The notes: generated from the sequence alone by a model not told the origin. Shown: positions 49,550 to 61,149, counted from the first letter of the stretch. The stretch is 64,000 nucleotides of DNA from Mikania micrantha (GCA_009363875.1 CM018693.1:74570986-74634985); one strand, 5' to 3'. Program-made: numbers and translations.

Positions 49550-49965
49550 GCGAACCTATGATATTGCCAAGGGTTCGGCTCTGATGGAGTTAAACGAACC
49601 TATAAGGTTCGGTCCATTATGGTTCGTCCAGCTCATAGGGTTCGTGAGCTGCAGGGTTCGCCATAGTCTCGGCTAGGGTTCGACCACAAGGTTCGTGTGT
49701 CCTAGGTTCGTGCTGCTATGGTTCATTGCATGCTAATAGCTTCGGCCGAGACTGGTTCGTGAGTCATGGGTTCGTGACACTTAGGCTCGCCTAAAATGTA
49801 AAGGTTCGGTGACCAGTTGGGAGCAGGGTTCGTTGCAGGTTTTATCAACTCAACAGGTTCGTGACTCAGACAAAGCAGGTTCGTGGTGCAGGGTTCGTTT
49901 CCCTCATGAAGGTTCGGCTGAGAATCCAAAGGTTCGGCCGTATGGTGGTTCACGAACCTGGACTA
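49550..49965 (+). repeat. GGTTCG word array in G2 3' LTR
   Basis: About 17 exact GGTTCG words and three CGAACC words in roughly 415 bases, spaced about 15 to 30 bases. Unrelated sequence separates them. The element reads the minus strand, so the transcript would carry mainly CGAACC. Confidence 0.9.
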
Positions 49966-50574
49966 TCCTTGTCTTCCCCATTGATCAGAACCTGTTACAA
50001 TTAGATTTCTAACAATACCTAAATGTGTATGCACCTTCATCTAAGTGTTTCTAGTGTTTAATATCGATGATAATAGCAAAGACCATGAGACTCGTGAAAA
50101 CCCTATAAAACCGAAAATGAAATGGATATTTACCTTAGATTTCATGGATGAAATTTCTCAATGCTTGTACTTCTGCAATCTACACGATGAGAGGATCGTA
50201 ACGACGCCTAAAATACTTGAATCCAACGAGATTTGAGCTTCCAAAACTTAGAAAGAAGATGATTTTCTTGTGAAGAACTAGAGAGAGAGTGGGAAAAACG
50301 AGTTTGAGAGAGAGAGGAGAGTGAATGGTGGTGGTTGTGCCATTTATTACCCACATTAAATGTGGGGAAAATACCCGATCGTTCGGTCTCGTTTGGTTTC
50401 GCGTAAAATGACCGGATCGTGTAGTTTTCGCGACGAGACGACACGATTATAAAATTAGAAATCATTTAATTGTTCTAGGTTGTGATTCCTAATAAATTTA
50501 CTAATATCTTCTATTAATTTTAATTTAAAATATTAATTCACTGTTTAAATCGAATTGTACGGTCGTCGCGCGTA

Positions 50575-50705
50575 GTCGTTCGAATCGTCACCCGTACGAA
50601 CACGGTGATAACTATACCTTTCAATCTTGTTTTCTAATTATAGAATATCATTCAAAACGTTAAACTTTCAGATATATTCGTACAGATCGTCACCTATACG
50701 AATAA
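50575..50705 (-). promoter_or_regulatory. twin TGACG motifs in G2 U3
   Basis: Minus-strand GTTCGTACGGGTGACGATTCG and TATTCGTATAGGTGACGAT-like copies lie about 100 bases apart, matching those of X and X2. The second LTR has them near 59350-59480. Confidence 0.45.
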
Positions 50706-51020
50706 CCCTTCAATTTAGCATTCACGTAACAATATTCGTGTGTTTTGTTCTTTAAAGCCTCACATACGTTTATACATAATAAATCCTAAACAAATAATCA
50801 CATGTTGGTTCTGTATTGTCAAATATTTATCTGACTCCAGAACCGTTGTCCTGAACTGTGTTTTCCGTTAAATGTTTTTTTTTCCTATGACAACACAAAA
50901 TGATATTGATAAATGATATGAATGTGAAACGTACTGAAATGTATATGGTTCATACATGTTTTAATGTTCATGTACTGTAGAGATCACTGTTCTGGTGACG
51001 GTTCCGGCACTGATGTTACA

Positions 51021-51030
51021 GTCTCCCTTT
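51021..51030 (-). other. polypurine tract of G2
   Basis: Minus strand AAAGGGAGAC directly before TGTAACATC of the LTR. Confidence 0.85.
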
Positions 51031-51054
51031 GTTAGAGAAATTTCGTCCCGAAAT

Positions 51055-53849
51055 TTAAGAGTTGTTATTGGGTACAGCTTCCTCTTCAAACAGTTGGGGG
51101 TACTTTAACTTCATGTGATCCTCGCGTTCCCAAGTAAATTCTGGTCCACGTCTTGAATTCCATCGAACCTTTACAATCGGAATACGGCTTCGCCTCTGTT
51201 GTTTAACCTTGCGATCCATAATCTCCAAAGGTTCTTCTATGAAATGTAACTGTTCGTCTACTTGAATTTCTTCAATCGGAATGACGAGAGACTCGTCAAC
51301 AAGGCATTTCTTTAAGTTTGAGACGTGAAACACGTCATGCACACCACTGAGTTCATCCGGTAATTTCAGTCTATACGCCACATGACCAACTCGTTCAATG
51401 ATCTCGAACGGTCCCACGTAACGTGGTGCTAATTTGCCTTTCGTTCCAAAACGTACAACGCCTTTCCATGGGGATACCTTCAACATGACTCGGTCTCCCA
51501 TTTGGAATTCCAACGGCTTATGCCGTTTGTCAGCGTAGCTCTTTTGTCTGCTCCTGGTTGCTTGTAGTCTTCTTTGAATCTGAGCTATCTTGTCAGTGGT
51601 TTCCTGAATAAGTTCTAGCCCAGTTATTCAATTGTCTCCAATTTCAGTCCAGCGGATCGGTGATCGACATTTCCGACCATAGAGAGCCTCGAATGGTGCG
51701 CATCCGATACTGCTGTGATAACTGTTATTGTAGGAGAACTCGATCAGTGGCAAATGGGAGTCCCAGTTCCCACCGAAGTCCAATACACATGTTCTCAACA
51801 TGTCCTCTAGGGTTTGAATAGTACGTTCGCTTTGACCATCCGTTTGTGGATGGTAAGCTGTACTCAGATTTAGCTGCGACCCTAGAGATTTCTGTAGTGA
51901 TTGCTAGAACCTTGATGTGAATCTGCTGTCTCTATCAGAGATAATAGACAATGGCACACTGTGGCGCACCACTATCTCATTGATGTATAATCTTGCCAGT
52001 TTATCCATCGTGAAGGTCTCACACATAGGCAAGAAGTGAGCAGATTTGGTTAAACGATCAATGATCACCCAAATTGTATCATGACCACTAGAAGTGTGGG
52101 GTAGCTTGGTAATGAAGTCCTTAGCTAATTGTTCCCACTTCCAGAGCGGAATCTCAGGCTGTTCCAGTAGCCCAGACGGTCTCTGGTGTTCCGCCTTTAC
52201 CTTCGCACACGTAAGACACTGTTCGACGTACTCGGCTATGTCTTTCTTCATTCCCGGCCACCAATAAAATCCACGCAAGTCTTGGTACATTTTATCCGCG
52301 CCTGGGTGAACTGAGTATTTAGTCTTGTGTGCTTCATCGAAGATCAGTCTTCTCAATTCGTCTACCGCCGGAATCCATATACGTTCCCGGTAATAGATCA
52401 TTCCATCAGGCTTCGTGTCGAGCTGTTTTTCAGCTCCGCAATCAAGTTCCTTCTTCAGATTACCTCGATCTAGTGCTTCTTGTTGTGCTTGAATAATCTT
52501 GTCACTTAAACTGGTCTGCACAGTTATCCCCATTGCTCTAACACGTAGGGGTTTGACCCGTTCCTTCTGGCTCAAGGCGTCAGCTACAACGTTCGCCTTC
52601 CCCGGATGATACTTGATTACACAGTCATAGTCATTCAGAAGTTCAACCCAACGACGCTGTCGCATGTTGAGTTCCTTCTGATCAAAAATGTGCTGCAGAC
52701 TCTTGTGATCAGTGAATATGGTACACTTGGTGCCATATAAGTAATCTCTCCAAATCTTCAACGTGAAGATTACAGCTCCCAGTTCCAGATCATGAGTAGT
52801 GTAATTCTTCTCATGAATCTTTAACAGTCTTGATGCATAGGCGATGACTTTGTCCCGTTGCAATAACACACAACTGAGTCCCTGATGAGAAGCATCGCAA
52901 TATACAACAAAATTATCACAGCCCTCTGGGAGAGATCGGATTGGAGCAGCACATAGTTTCTGTTTCATGGTCTGGAAAGCATCTTCTTGTTTCTGTTCCT
53001 AGACAAACGGTTCACTTTTCTGGGTTAACTTAGTGAGAGGCAGAGCTATCTTAGAAAAATTCGATATGAACCTTCTATAATAACCTGCCAATCCCAGAAA
53101 AGACCGTATTTCCGTTGGTGTCTTCGGAGTATCCCAGTTCTTTATCGCCTCGATCTTGGCAGGATCTACATGAATTCCCTCGCTGTTAACTACATGACCT
53201 AGAAATTGAACTTCTCTTAGCCAGAATTCACATTTAGAGAATTTAGCATAGAGTTGTTCTTTCTTCAACTGCTCCAAGATCTTTTTAAGGTGTTGCTCAT
53301 GTTCTGTTTTGGTCTTGGAATAAATCGGTATGTCATCAATAAAGACAATGACAAACCGATCCAAGTACGGCTTGCACACTCGGTTCATGAGGTCCATGAA
53401 AACCGCTGGTGCATTTGTCAATCCGAAAGGCATCACCATGAATTCATAATGCCCGTATATTGTTCGGAAGGCCGTTTTCGGTATGTCTTCATCTTGAACT
53501 CTCAGCTGATGATATCCAGACCGCAAGTCAATCTTTGAGAAGTATTGAGCTCCTTGCAGTTGGTCAAACAGATCATCAATCCTCGGTAAGGGATACCGAT
53601 TCTTGATGGTCAGTTTGTTCAGCTCCCTGTAGTCTATGCACATTCTGAATGATCCGTCTTTCTTCTTCACGAACAAGACCGGAGCTCCCCAAGGTGAGTA
53701 ACTCGGTCTGATGAAACCCTTGTCAAGTAGCTCCTGTAACTGATTAGACAATTCCTGCATCTCTGAAGGTGCTAACCTGTAAGGAGAATTAGCAACTGGG
53801 GTTGCTCCAGGAATTAAATCAATCCAAAACTCTACCCGTCGCACAGGTG
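51055..53849 (-). pseudogene. G2 pol: RT, RNase H, integrase, chromodomain-like end
   Basis: RT (53844-52999) contains SYSPWGAPVLFVKKKDGSF, MPFGLTNAPAVF and FIDDIPIYSK near 53330, where a proline stands in the position next to the catalytic aspartates that A has as leucine. RNase H has VVYCDASHQGL and YHPGKANVVADALS. Integrase has CLTCAKVKAEHQ, WVIIDRLTKSAHFLP, SDRDSRFTSRF and, past a stop, YHPQTDGQ. The C-terminal part (51513-51055) ends VRWNSRRGPEFTWERED...NNNS. In-frame stops lie near 52999, 51906 and 51628; the reading frame is otherwise kept, so the copy is close to full coding length but inactive. Confidence 0.93.
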
Positions 53850-55718
53850 GAAACCTGGTAGGTCTTCAGGAAACACTTCAGGGTATTCTTTCACCACAGG
53901 TACATCTTGAATCCTTTTCTTGTCCTTCTCCTTTTCTACCACATGGGCCAAGAATGCAACGCCCCGCTTCTGTAAACACTTACGCGCTTTTATACATGAA
54001 ATGATTTTGACATTTCGTTTCGCTTGATCCCCTTTAACTTCCAACACGCGATCACTCGGCAAGGGAATTCGAAGTAGCTTTTCAGAACAAATGACTTCCA
54101 CCCGATTAGAGAAAAGCCAATCCATTCCAACAATGATATCAAAACTGCCCAACTCCATCAGTATCAAATCGATGGTGAATGTATGACCATTAAGTGTCAA
54201 TGGGCAGTTCCTATAAACTGTACTAACTGTGATCTGTTTCCCGTTAGATACTTCTATAATATAAGGGGAGTCTAACTGTTCTTCTATAGAATCTAATTGG
54301 CATGCAAAATCAGCAGAGATAAAATTCTGATCCGCACCGGTGTCAAATAGAACAGATGCATAAAAGTCATGTAAGAGAAACGTACCAGTGACCACATTTG
54401 GGTCCTGGCGTGCAGCTGGTGCTCCGATGGCAAAGGCTCGTCCATGGGGTGCTTGAACTGCTGGTTCTGCCTTCTTTGGGCAGTTCTTCGCAAAGTGGCC
54501 TTGTTCGCCACAATTGAAGCATCCACCATTGTTCTGATTAGCTGGTGGAGGGAGAGCCAAAGCAGCATTGTTGACTGCTTGGTTAGGTGTCATCCGGCAG
54601 TACTGGACCCAATGGCCCTTTCTTCCACATCCCGTGAATTGCTTGCAGGAAGTGTCAGTAGTGTGATGATACTGACACTTAGCACATAGAGGAAACGTGC
54701 CAGTGTAAGGTTTGCGGTTGGGGTTCTGTGGTGCTGCTGCTACTTGTTGAAGAGGTGTGGCCACCATGTAGTTCTTGATGGTCTTCTGTTTCTTCTTCTG
54801 ATGGTGGTGGGGTTTCTTTGAAGACTCAGCTTTGTTCTTACTGGGTTCAGCCTCCTTCTTTAGGACTCCAGAGGCTACCATGAGATCAGTGAGTTTCCCA
54901 GACAATGTCACTGCAGATTCAACCGTAGTAGGGTTGGCTGAAACAACCATGCCCTGAATGCAGGCGGGGAGTCCACCCACATATCTGTCTATTCTTTTCT
55001 CCAGAGTTGGTACCATATCAGGTACCAAGGCCACCAACTCATGGTAACGAGTTGTGTACCCCATGTGATCAGCCCCCTTCATCACATGGTTGGATAATTC
55101 AACCTCCAACTTCTGCAACGCATTCTTGGGGCAGAATTCTGTTCACAGAAGTACCTTGAAGTCTTCCCATGGCATTTCCATAGCTTCCTCTCTTCCTCGG
55201 GCGTTGATCTGACCGTTCCACCAGGTCAGAGCCCTTTTGTTGAATGTTCCAGCTGAGTAACGGACCTTGTGGTGTTCGGGGCAGCTGCAGAGATCCAAGG
55301 TTGCTTCAATCTTCTCAATCCATTGGATTAATCCAACGGCACCTTCAGACCCACTAAAACTGGGTGGTTTACATCCTACAAAGGACTTGTAGGAGTAATG
55401 AGATGAATCTCCAGTATTTCCACGGGCTTCTCCTGATGTGTTGCTAGTGTTGAGGATTTCATTACGAAGACGAAGGAACATCTCCGGTACTGCTTCTTTC
55501 ATCCGATTTGTCATCTGGCTACTCAGTAATGTCACGAGAGCGATAGTATCAGGATCCAGAGTCGGTGTTGTGCCTAAACCAGATGCTTGAGTAATCAATG
55601 GAGGAGGGGGAGGAGGAGGTGGTGGGGGTGGTGAGTCATTTGGTGACGGTGTGGAGGAGTGTGGAGCCAAGTCTTGTGGTGGTAGAGGTAACAAGGGAGG
55701 CTGTCTTCTCGGCGGCAT
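53832..55718 (-). pseudogene. G2 gag and protease
   Basis: I place the start at the ATG at 55718 (MPPRRQPP), as in element X, over an in-frame ATG nine bases upstream. A proline run follows, then the capsid region (LIQWIEKIEATLDLC, ALTWWNGQI). A TGA near 55141 interrupts, and the same frame continues with knuckles CGRKGHWVQYC (partly eroded) and CFNCGEQGHFAKNC (intact) and protease motif VLFDTGADQNFIS with the catalytic DTGA kept. The frame ends near 53832 by a one-base shift that separates it from RT. Encodes capsid, nucleocapsid and protease. Confidence 0.92.
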
Positions 55719-55878
55719 TCTGATCATAACCAATAAGGTTATTGGTTAGTGCAATGATCAAATATAGAAGATAGTATGCAAGAAAATTCCTAAGTCATGT
55801 TTCTCTATATGCAGGGTCCCTAGGTTATAGTATAGGCAAACCGTTTAAATAAGTGACCTATATTTCTCTATAACCATG

Positions 55879-55890
55879 GGTCTGATACCA
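55879..55890 (-). other. primer binding site of G2
   Basis: Minus strand TGGTATCAGACC lies three bases after the LTR end; one base differs from the usual TGGTATCAGAGC. Confidence 0.88.
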
Positions 55891-55893
55891 ATA

Positions 55894-58800
55894 TGTCACA
55901 CCCCGAGCCGGCGGGGTAGGATCGAGTTTCCCCGACGGGCGGAAGGTTCCTGGGGCGTGATATCATGAGTGATAATCGAAAGTGATCAGATTGTTTACAT
56001 TGCACATGATATAATTGAGAAATGCTAAATATAATAGAATTACAAAGTTAAATTACATCAGTATTGTTTATAATTTAACAAAGTAAATCTATCATCAACA
56101 TCATAGATTTCTATCTTGTATTTACACAAGATACACAAAATATTTGTATAATGATGTCTTCAAAAATATGCAGGTCCAAAAATACTAAGTCCTCTATCTG
56201 AAGTCTTAGTCCAAAAGCATAAGCTTCCTAGTTGACCTGTTCGTCACCTGAGAAGTCATGCAAAAATAAAATCAACACATGGTTGGTGAGTTCATATAGT
56301 TTAGTAATTTAAAATGATTTGAAAATGTTCCTTTCGATAAAGACCCTAACCTCATTAACTTCAATGTAATATCCATATCGGTATGCTTATATATAGGGCA
56401 TACCCTTGAGTCGAGCCTACAAACCCGCCCAGACGCCATCCCACCACATACTAATACGCATATGGCACTGTTGTTAATAAGAATTAAGCATTTTTACCCT
56501 TAACACAAACCCATAAGTTCTTCTGTTTGTTGTTCCTGTAATTACAATCATTTGAAATCCATGTTGATTTCATAAGTTCATCACACAATATGATCAACCA
56601 CAGTATTGTATAAAACAGTTATAAATGCTTAATTAAATAAATAAATAAACATTTAATAAAATCTAAGTCCTAATGATTGGGCCTTGGTCAAACTCGAGTA
56701 GACTAGTCTGTCAATCTAGGTACTTAGTAGTTAGGGAATCTGTAAATATCCTCAAACATACGACCTACAAATCAAACGGTCTAGCTAGGACTTCTTGAAA
56801 TGTAGGGTTTTTGTTTCGTCTGTTTTGGCATATGTTATCTTTGTTATTTCCCAGGATTTCCCTTGAAAATGTTTTATTGATTCGTCTGATTTTGTTACAA
56901 GATGTACTTGATTCATTGATCATAGAATACTAGATTCATTGATCAATTGTACACTTGAAATATTGTTCAACAAACACTTGATTTGTAGAACATTGAATGT
57001 TGTCTTTGCAAAGATTGTTTCGTTTGATTCGTTGAAATTCCACACTTGTTTCGTCATAATGTTTCGTTTGATTCATTGAAATCACCCATTTGATTCGTCA
57101 AAATGTTTCGTGTGATTTCTTGAACTCACACACTTGTTTTGTCAAAATGTTTGATTTGATTCGTTTGAAATGTTTTGATCTGTTGAAATGTTTTAGTTTA
57201 ACCCGATTATTCACTTAATTTATAAGTAAATCAGTTAGTAAACCTGCATAAAATCTTCCTAGACAGGGTCTAGGATAACATTTATATATGTAAACATATA
57301 AAATTAAAAGCATTTAAGTAAACAATTTAAATAAACAGTTTACGCATGCTTCTCAGCCCCGCGTTTTAAAACAAAAATGTTAGAAAAGTGGCAATGAACT
57401 CACATGTGTTGATGTCTAATGTACTATCACAGAATACGCACTCTTGTTTGTAGGCTAAGTATCTTCAGTTCCTGAGTTATTTTATAAGAATTCGAATATA
57501 ATAAGTACGCGTAGTAGACGTTGTGCCTAAGGTTTGATCTTGGTGTGTGTGCAACTAAGTGTCTTAGTACTAAGTGTATCTAAGATCTAATCTATCTTAG
57601 TTACCCCTTTAAAAATCCCCAACTCCCATGGTTTATCTTAATAATTGACTTTCATATTTTTAGAAATTTCGGCAGAGTTTCTTTTGTTTTCTGTTTAAAA
57701 TCCAGACAATTACATTGTCTATTTTATGACAAAATCCCAATCAATGATGTTACAACAAACTTTTATAACTAAGTAAACTTAAAAGAAATCAATACCATTT
57801 ATAATTCATATTTCAAATTTGAACAAGACTTTAGAAATTATTAACTTTAATTGAATACATTCACAAACTCCCAATTCTATAATAAGAACATCATTATTTA
57901 ATTTTTATTTAAATGTTTAACATATGATGGACTTAATCAAGTCCCATTAGGCCCATTTGAGTCCAACTGAAGATCTTTGATTCCTAATTGATCATCCAAC
58001 TTCCGTTTTTGATTCTCATGACTTATAACCATTTTCTTAGGGGTTCACCAATTAAGAAACATTATTATAACATAATGAACCTTCATGATTTCTCTAGCTC
58101 ACCATAACATAAGTTTGTACGACTTGCATGTTCCTTATACTTCCCATGCACACACATAAATTTAATAACCCATTCATGTTCGTTATGTGATCAACTTTTC
58201 ATGAAATGCTAAATTCAATGGTCCACTAATCATTCCCTAGGTTATAAAATTAGTTTCATTGATCTTAGGTCCATATTCACCCCATTAACCAACTCCTAGG
58301 TTCAACATGTGGTCCAGGGCAGCGAACCTATGCTATTGGCCAAGGGTTCGGCTCTGATGGAGTTAAACGAACCTATAAGGTTCGGTCCATTATGGTTCGT
58401 CCAGCTCATAGGGTTCGTGAGCTGCAGGGTTCGCCATAGTCTCGGCTAGGGTTCGGCCACAAGGTTCGTGTGTCCTAGGTTCGTGATGCTATGGTTTGTT
58501 GCATGCTAATAGCTTCGGCCGAGACTGGTTCGCGAGTCATGGGTTCGTGACACTTAGGCTCGCCTGAAATGTAAAGGTTCGGTGGCCAGTTGCGAGCAGG
58601 GTTCGTTGCAGGTTTTATCAACTCAACAGGTTCGTGACTCAGACAAAGTAGGTTCGTGGTGCAGGGTTCGTTTCCCTCATGAAGGTTCGGCTGAGAATCC
58701 AAAGGTTCGGCTGTAGGGTGGTTCACGAACCTGGACTATCCATGTCTTCCCCATTGATCAGAACCTGTTACAATTAGATTTCTAACAATACCTAAACGTG

Positions 58801-59804
58801 TATGCACCTTCATCTAAGTGTTTCTAGTGTTTAATATCGATGATAATAGCAAAGACAATGAGACTCGTGAAAACCCTATAAAACCGAAAATGAAATGGAT
58901 ATTTACCTTAGATTTCGTGGATGAAATTTCTCAATGCTTGTACTTCTGCAATCTACACGATGAGAGGATCGTAATGACGCCTAAAACACTTGAATCCAAC
59001 GAGATTTGAGCTTCCAAAACTTAGAAAGAAGATGATTTTCTTGTGAAGAACTAGAGAGAGAGTGGGAAAAATGAGTTTGAGAGAGAGAGGAGAGTGAATG
59101 GTGGTGGTTGTGCCATTTATTACCCACATTAAATGTGGGGAAAATACCCGATCGTTCGGTCTCGTTTGGTTTGGCGTAAAATGACCGGATCGTGTAGTTT
59201 TCGCGACGAGACGACACGATTATAAAATTAGAAATCATTTAATTGTTCTACATTGTGATTCCTAATAAATTTACTAATATCTTCTATTTATTTTAATTTA
59301 AAATATTAATTCACTGTTTAAATCGAATTGTACGGTCGTCGCGCGTAGTCGTTCGAATCGTCACCTGTACGAACACAGTGATAACTATACCTTTCAATCT
59401 TGTTTTCTAATTATAGAATATCATTCAGAACGTTAAACTTTCAGATATATTCGTTCAGATATATTCGTACAGATCGTCACCTATACGAATAACCCTTCAA
59501 TTTAGCATTCACGTAACAATATTCGTGTGTTTTGTTCTTTAAAGCCTCACATACGTTTATACGTAATAAATCCTAAACAAATAATCACATGTTGGTTCTG
59601 TATTGTCAAATATTTATCTGACTCCAGAACCGTTGTCCTGAACTGTGTTTTCTGTTAAATTTTTTTTTCTATGACAACACAAAATGATAATGATAAATGA
59701 TTTGAATGTGAAATGTACTGAAATGTATATGGTTCATACCTGTTTTACTGTTCATGTACTGTAGAGATCACTGTTCCGGTGACGGTTCTGGCACTGATGT
59801 TACA
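55894..59804 (-). mobile_element. 5' LTR of G2 (3911 bp)
   Basis: Minus strand TGTAACATCAGTGCC...GGGGTGTGACA, collinear with 47121-51020. A short duplication (TATATTCGTTCAGA) near 59445-59465 is private to this copy. It contains the same arrays and motifs. Confidence 0.95.
58310..58735 (+). repeat. GGTTCG word array in G2 5' LTR
   Basis: Collinear with 49550-49965, with a few unit changes (GGTTTG for GGTTCA, GGTTCGCG for GGTTCGTG). Confidence 0.9.
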
Positions 59805-60563
59805 TATGGTTACTTTCACAACATTCCGGGAAGCATAAATGATAAAGGATGTTATGTAGTTAAACGAACTGATGGATGTCAGTATTTTTGAAAAGCATTA
59901 GATCTGATGTCCTTACCATCTTTAGAGTGTATGGAGTTATCCATATTGAAGATGATAAAGCCCATTCAGACTAAGCATAATGATACATTTGAGAAGCTAT
60001 TCAAGAAAGAGGCTAAATCTGGATGGAGTTTGTTGAGTCCTCAAGTCAAAGACAAGCTGCATGGATATTCAAAGCCTGAAGTTTTTAAAAGACCAAGGTT
60101 GAGGAACGTAGAACAGAATTGGAATCCTTATTTCAAGTTCTGGTTCTATGACGAGAAAACATCTGAAGCTGTGATTCTGTTAAGACAAGAAGAACAACGG
60201 AGGGTGATTAGAATGTTGGATCCTGTTTGGATAGTCAACTGTTCAAAAGATGATATTGATTTGTTGAATACGGCTAAGATTTTTGCATATGAAGGATATC
60301 ATGATGTTGGAATCAGTTATAAAGACATTGCAATTCAGTTTCAAACAATTGCTCGAATGTGTTATACTCTGGGTATACATTCTGGATGCAACTGGGAAGA
60401 TGTAAACTATTTGTATGTTGAGTTGATGAAGGTACATAAGGAGATTGATGATAGAAATGCTAAACTGGAAGCTGAAAGATTATCCAAGATTCCACGATTT
60501 GTTGTGATACGAGCTGTTGATAATGTGTGTGAAGAAACAAGTGGAGTTCAAGACAAAGACTGA
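59805..60563 (+). CDS. extra ORF after pol in copia C (3' part), function unknown
   Basis: The frame is open from the ATG at 59907 to 60563 (218 codons), and the same frame runs back through a single TGA to 59805 (YGYFHNIPGS...), where G2 cuts it. The N-terminal part of the protein is therefore missing. Visible stretches: KKEAKSGWSLLSPQVKDKL, NWNPYFKFWFYDEKTSEAVI, YKDIAIQFQTIARMCYTLGI and a charged C-terminus. No catalytic motif is seen. Ten bases after a short tail come a polypurine tract and LTR, so this is the last gene of a copia element. Similar ORFs downstream of pol occur in copia elements of related plants, in my recollection; function unknown. Confidence 0.6.
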
Positions 60564-60610
60564 AGACAAAGACTGAAGTCAAAGACTGAAGATTTTGATA
60601 GCAACTATTA

Positions 60611-60620
60611 AGGGGGAGTT
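60611..60620 (+). other. polypurine tract of copia C
   Basis: AGGGGGAGTT directly precedes the LTR start TGTTAGTACA. G-rich GGGGGAG tracts before TGTTAG are typical of plant copia elements. Confidence 0.85.
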
Positions 60621-61149
60621 TGTTAGTACATATTTGTAATAGTTTGCTATTCAAACATGTAAATTATAGAAAGTTAATAAGGTTTAGCTTAGGTTCGTCT
60701 GGCGTACGACCTTAGCAGGTTTGGCGAACCTATCATCTTGATAGGTTTGACGAACCTATAACCTTGGAAGGTTCGGCGAACCTATTAGGTTTGGCTGACT
60801 AGGTTCGCCCAGCGAACCTCAAGGTTCAGCTGGCGAACCTAAGGGTTCGGCTATGATAGGTTCGGCTGGCAGTCTGTAAAAATTGTAGTGTTGTCTGATT
60901 TTTTCATAACTTCAGAAAACCTCTGGAAATTCTTTGTGTAATTCTATGTATGAGATTTCTCTGTGTGAGACTTGTAATCAATTGAGATTGATTAATGAGA
61001 TGAAGATGATTATTGGAATGCTTGTTCTTTTCTGATTCTTATAGATCAAACATAGATTCCGCAAGTGTTTGATTGTTCGTAGGATTCCGTTATACGATCA
61101 AGATCAAGTTCAACAGATCTACAATATTCTTCTTCAAATTAGTATAACA
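60621..61149 (+). mobile_element. 3' LTR of copia C (529 bp)
   Basis: Starts TGTTAGTACATA and ends TTAGTATAACA, with inverted TGTTA/TAACA ends, directly after the polypurine tract. The 3' flank is ACTAG. The 5' LTR and most of the element are not in the window. Confidence 0.88.
60685..60875 (+). repeat. GGTTCG/CGAACC array in copia C LTR
   Basis: Five GGTTCG and five CGAACC words in 190 bases, several paired as palindromes such as GGTTCGGCGAACC and GGTTCGCCCAGCGAACC. The word is the same as in the gypsy LTRs S1 and G2, though the LTRs are otherwise unrelated. Confidence 0.9.

Larger units (their letters stand above)
47121..51020 (-). mobile_element. 3' LTR of G2 (3900 bp)
   Basis: Minus strand TGTAACATCAGTGCC...GGGGTATGACA. 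From about 47690 to 51020 it is nearly identical to 56460-59804, but 47121-47690 differs strongly from 55894-56460. It holds a repeated TTTGATTCGTTGAAAT-like unit at 48220-48420, the GGTTCG array, twin TGACG motifs at 50580-50700 and a TATA-like AATAAATGG near 50340 followed by CT-rich leader sequence. Confidence 0.95.
47121..59804 (-). mobile_element. full-length gypsy element G2, 12.7 kb
   Basis: Two 3.9-kb LTRs with TG...CA ends, a tRNA-Met-type primer site, a polypurine tract and a 4.9-kb internal region coding gag-protease-RT-RNase H-integrase-chromodomain on the minus strand. Flanking pentamers are TCTAG (47116-47120) and TATGG (59805-59809), so there is no target duplication. The right side cuts into copia C; no matching copia sequence is seen on the left. 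Confidence 0.93.

Noticed and set aside
47121..59804. Endogenous pararetrovirus
   Set aside because: Long LTRs, tRNA-Met primer site, integrase and chromodomain-like end are gypsy features; no movement or coat protein is seen.
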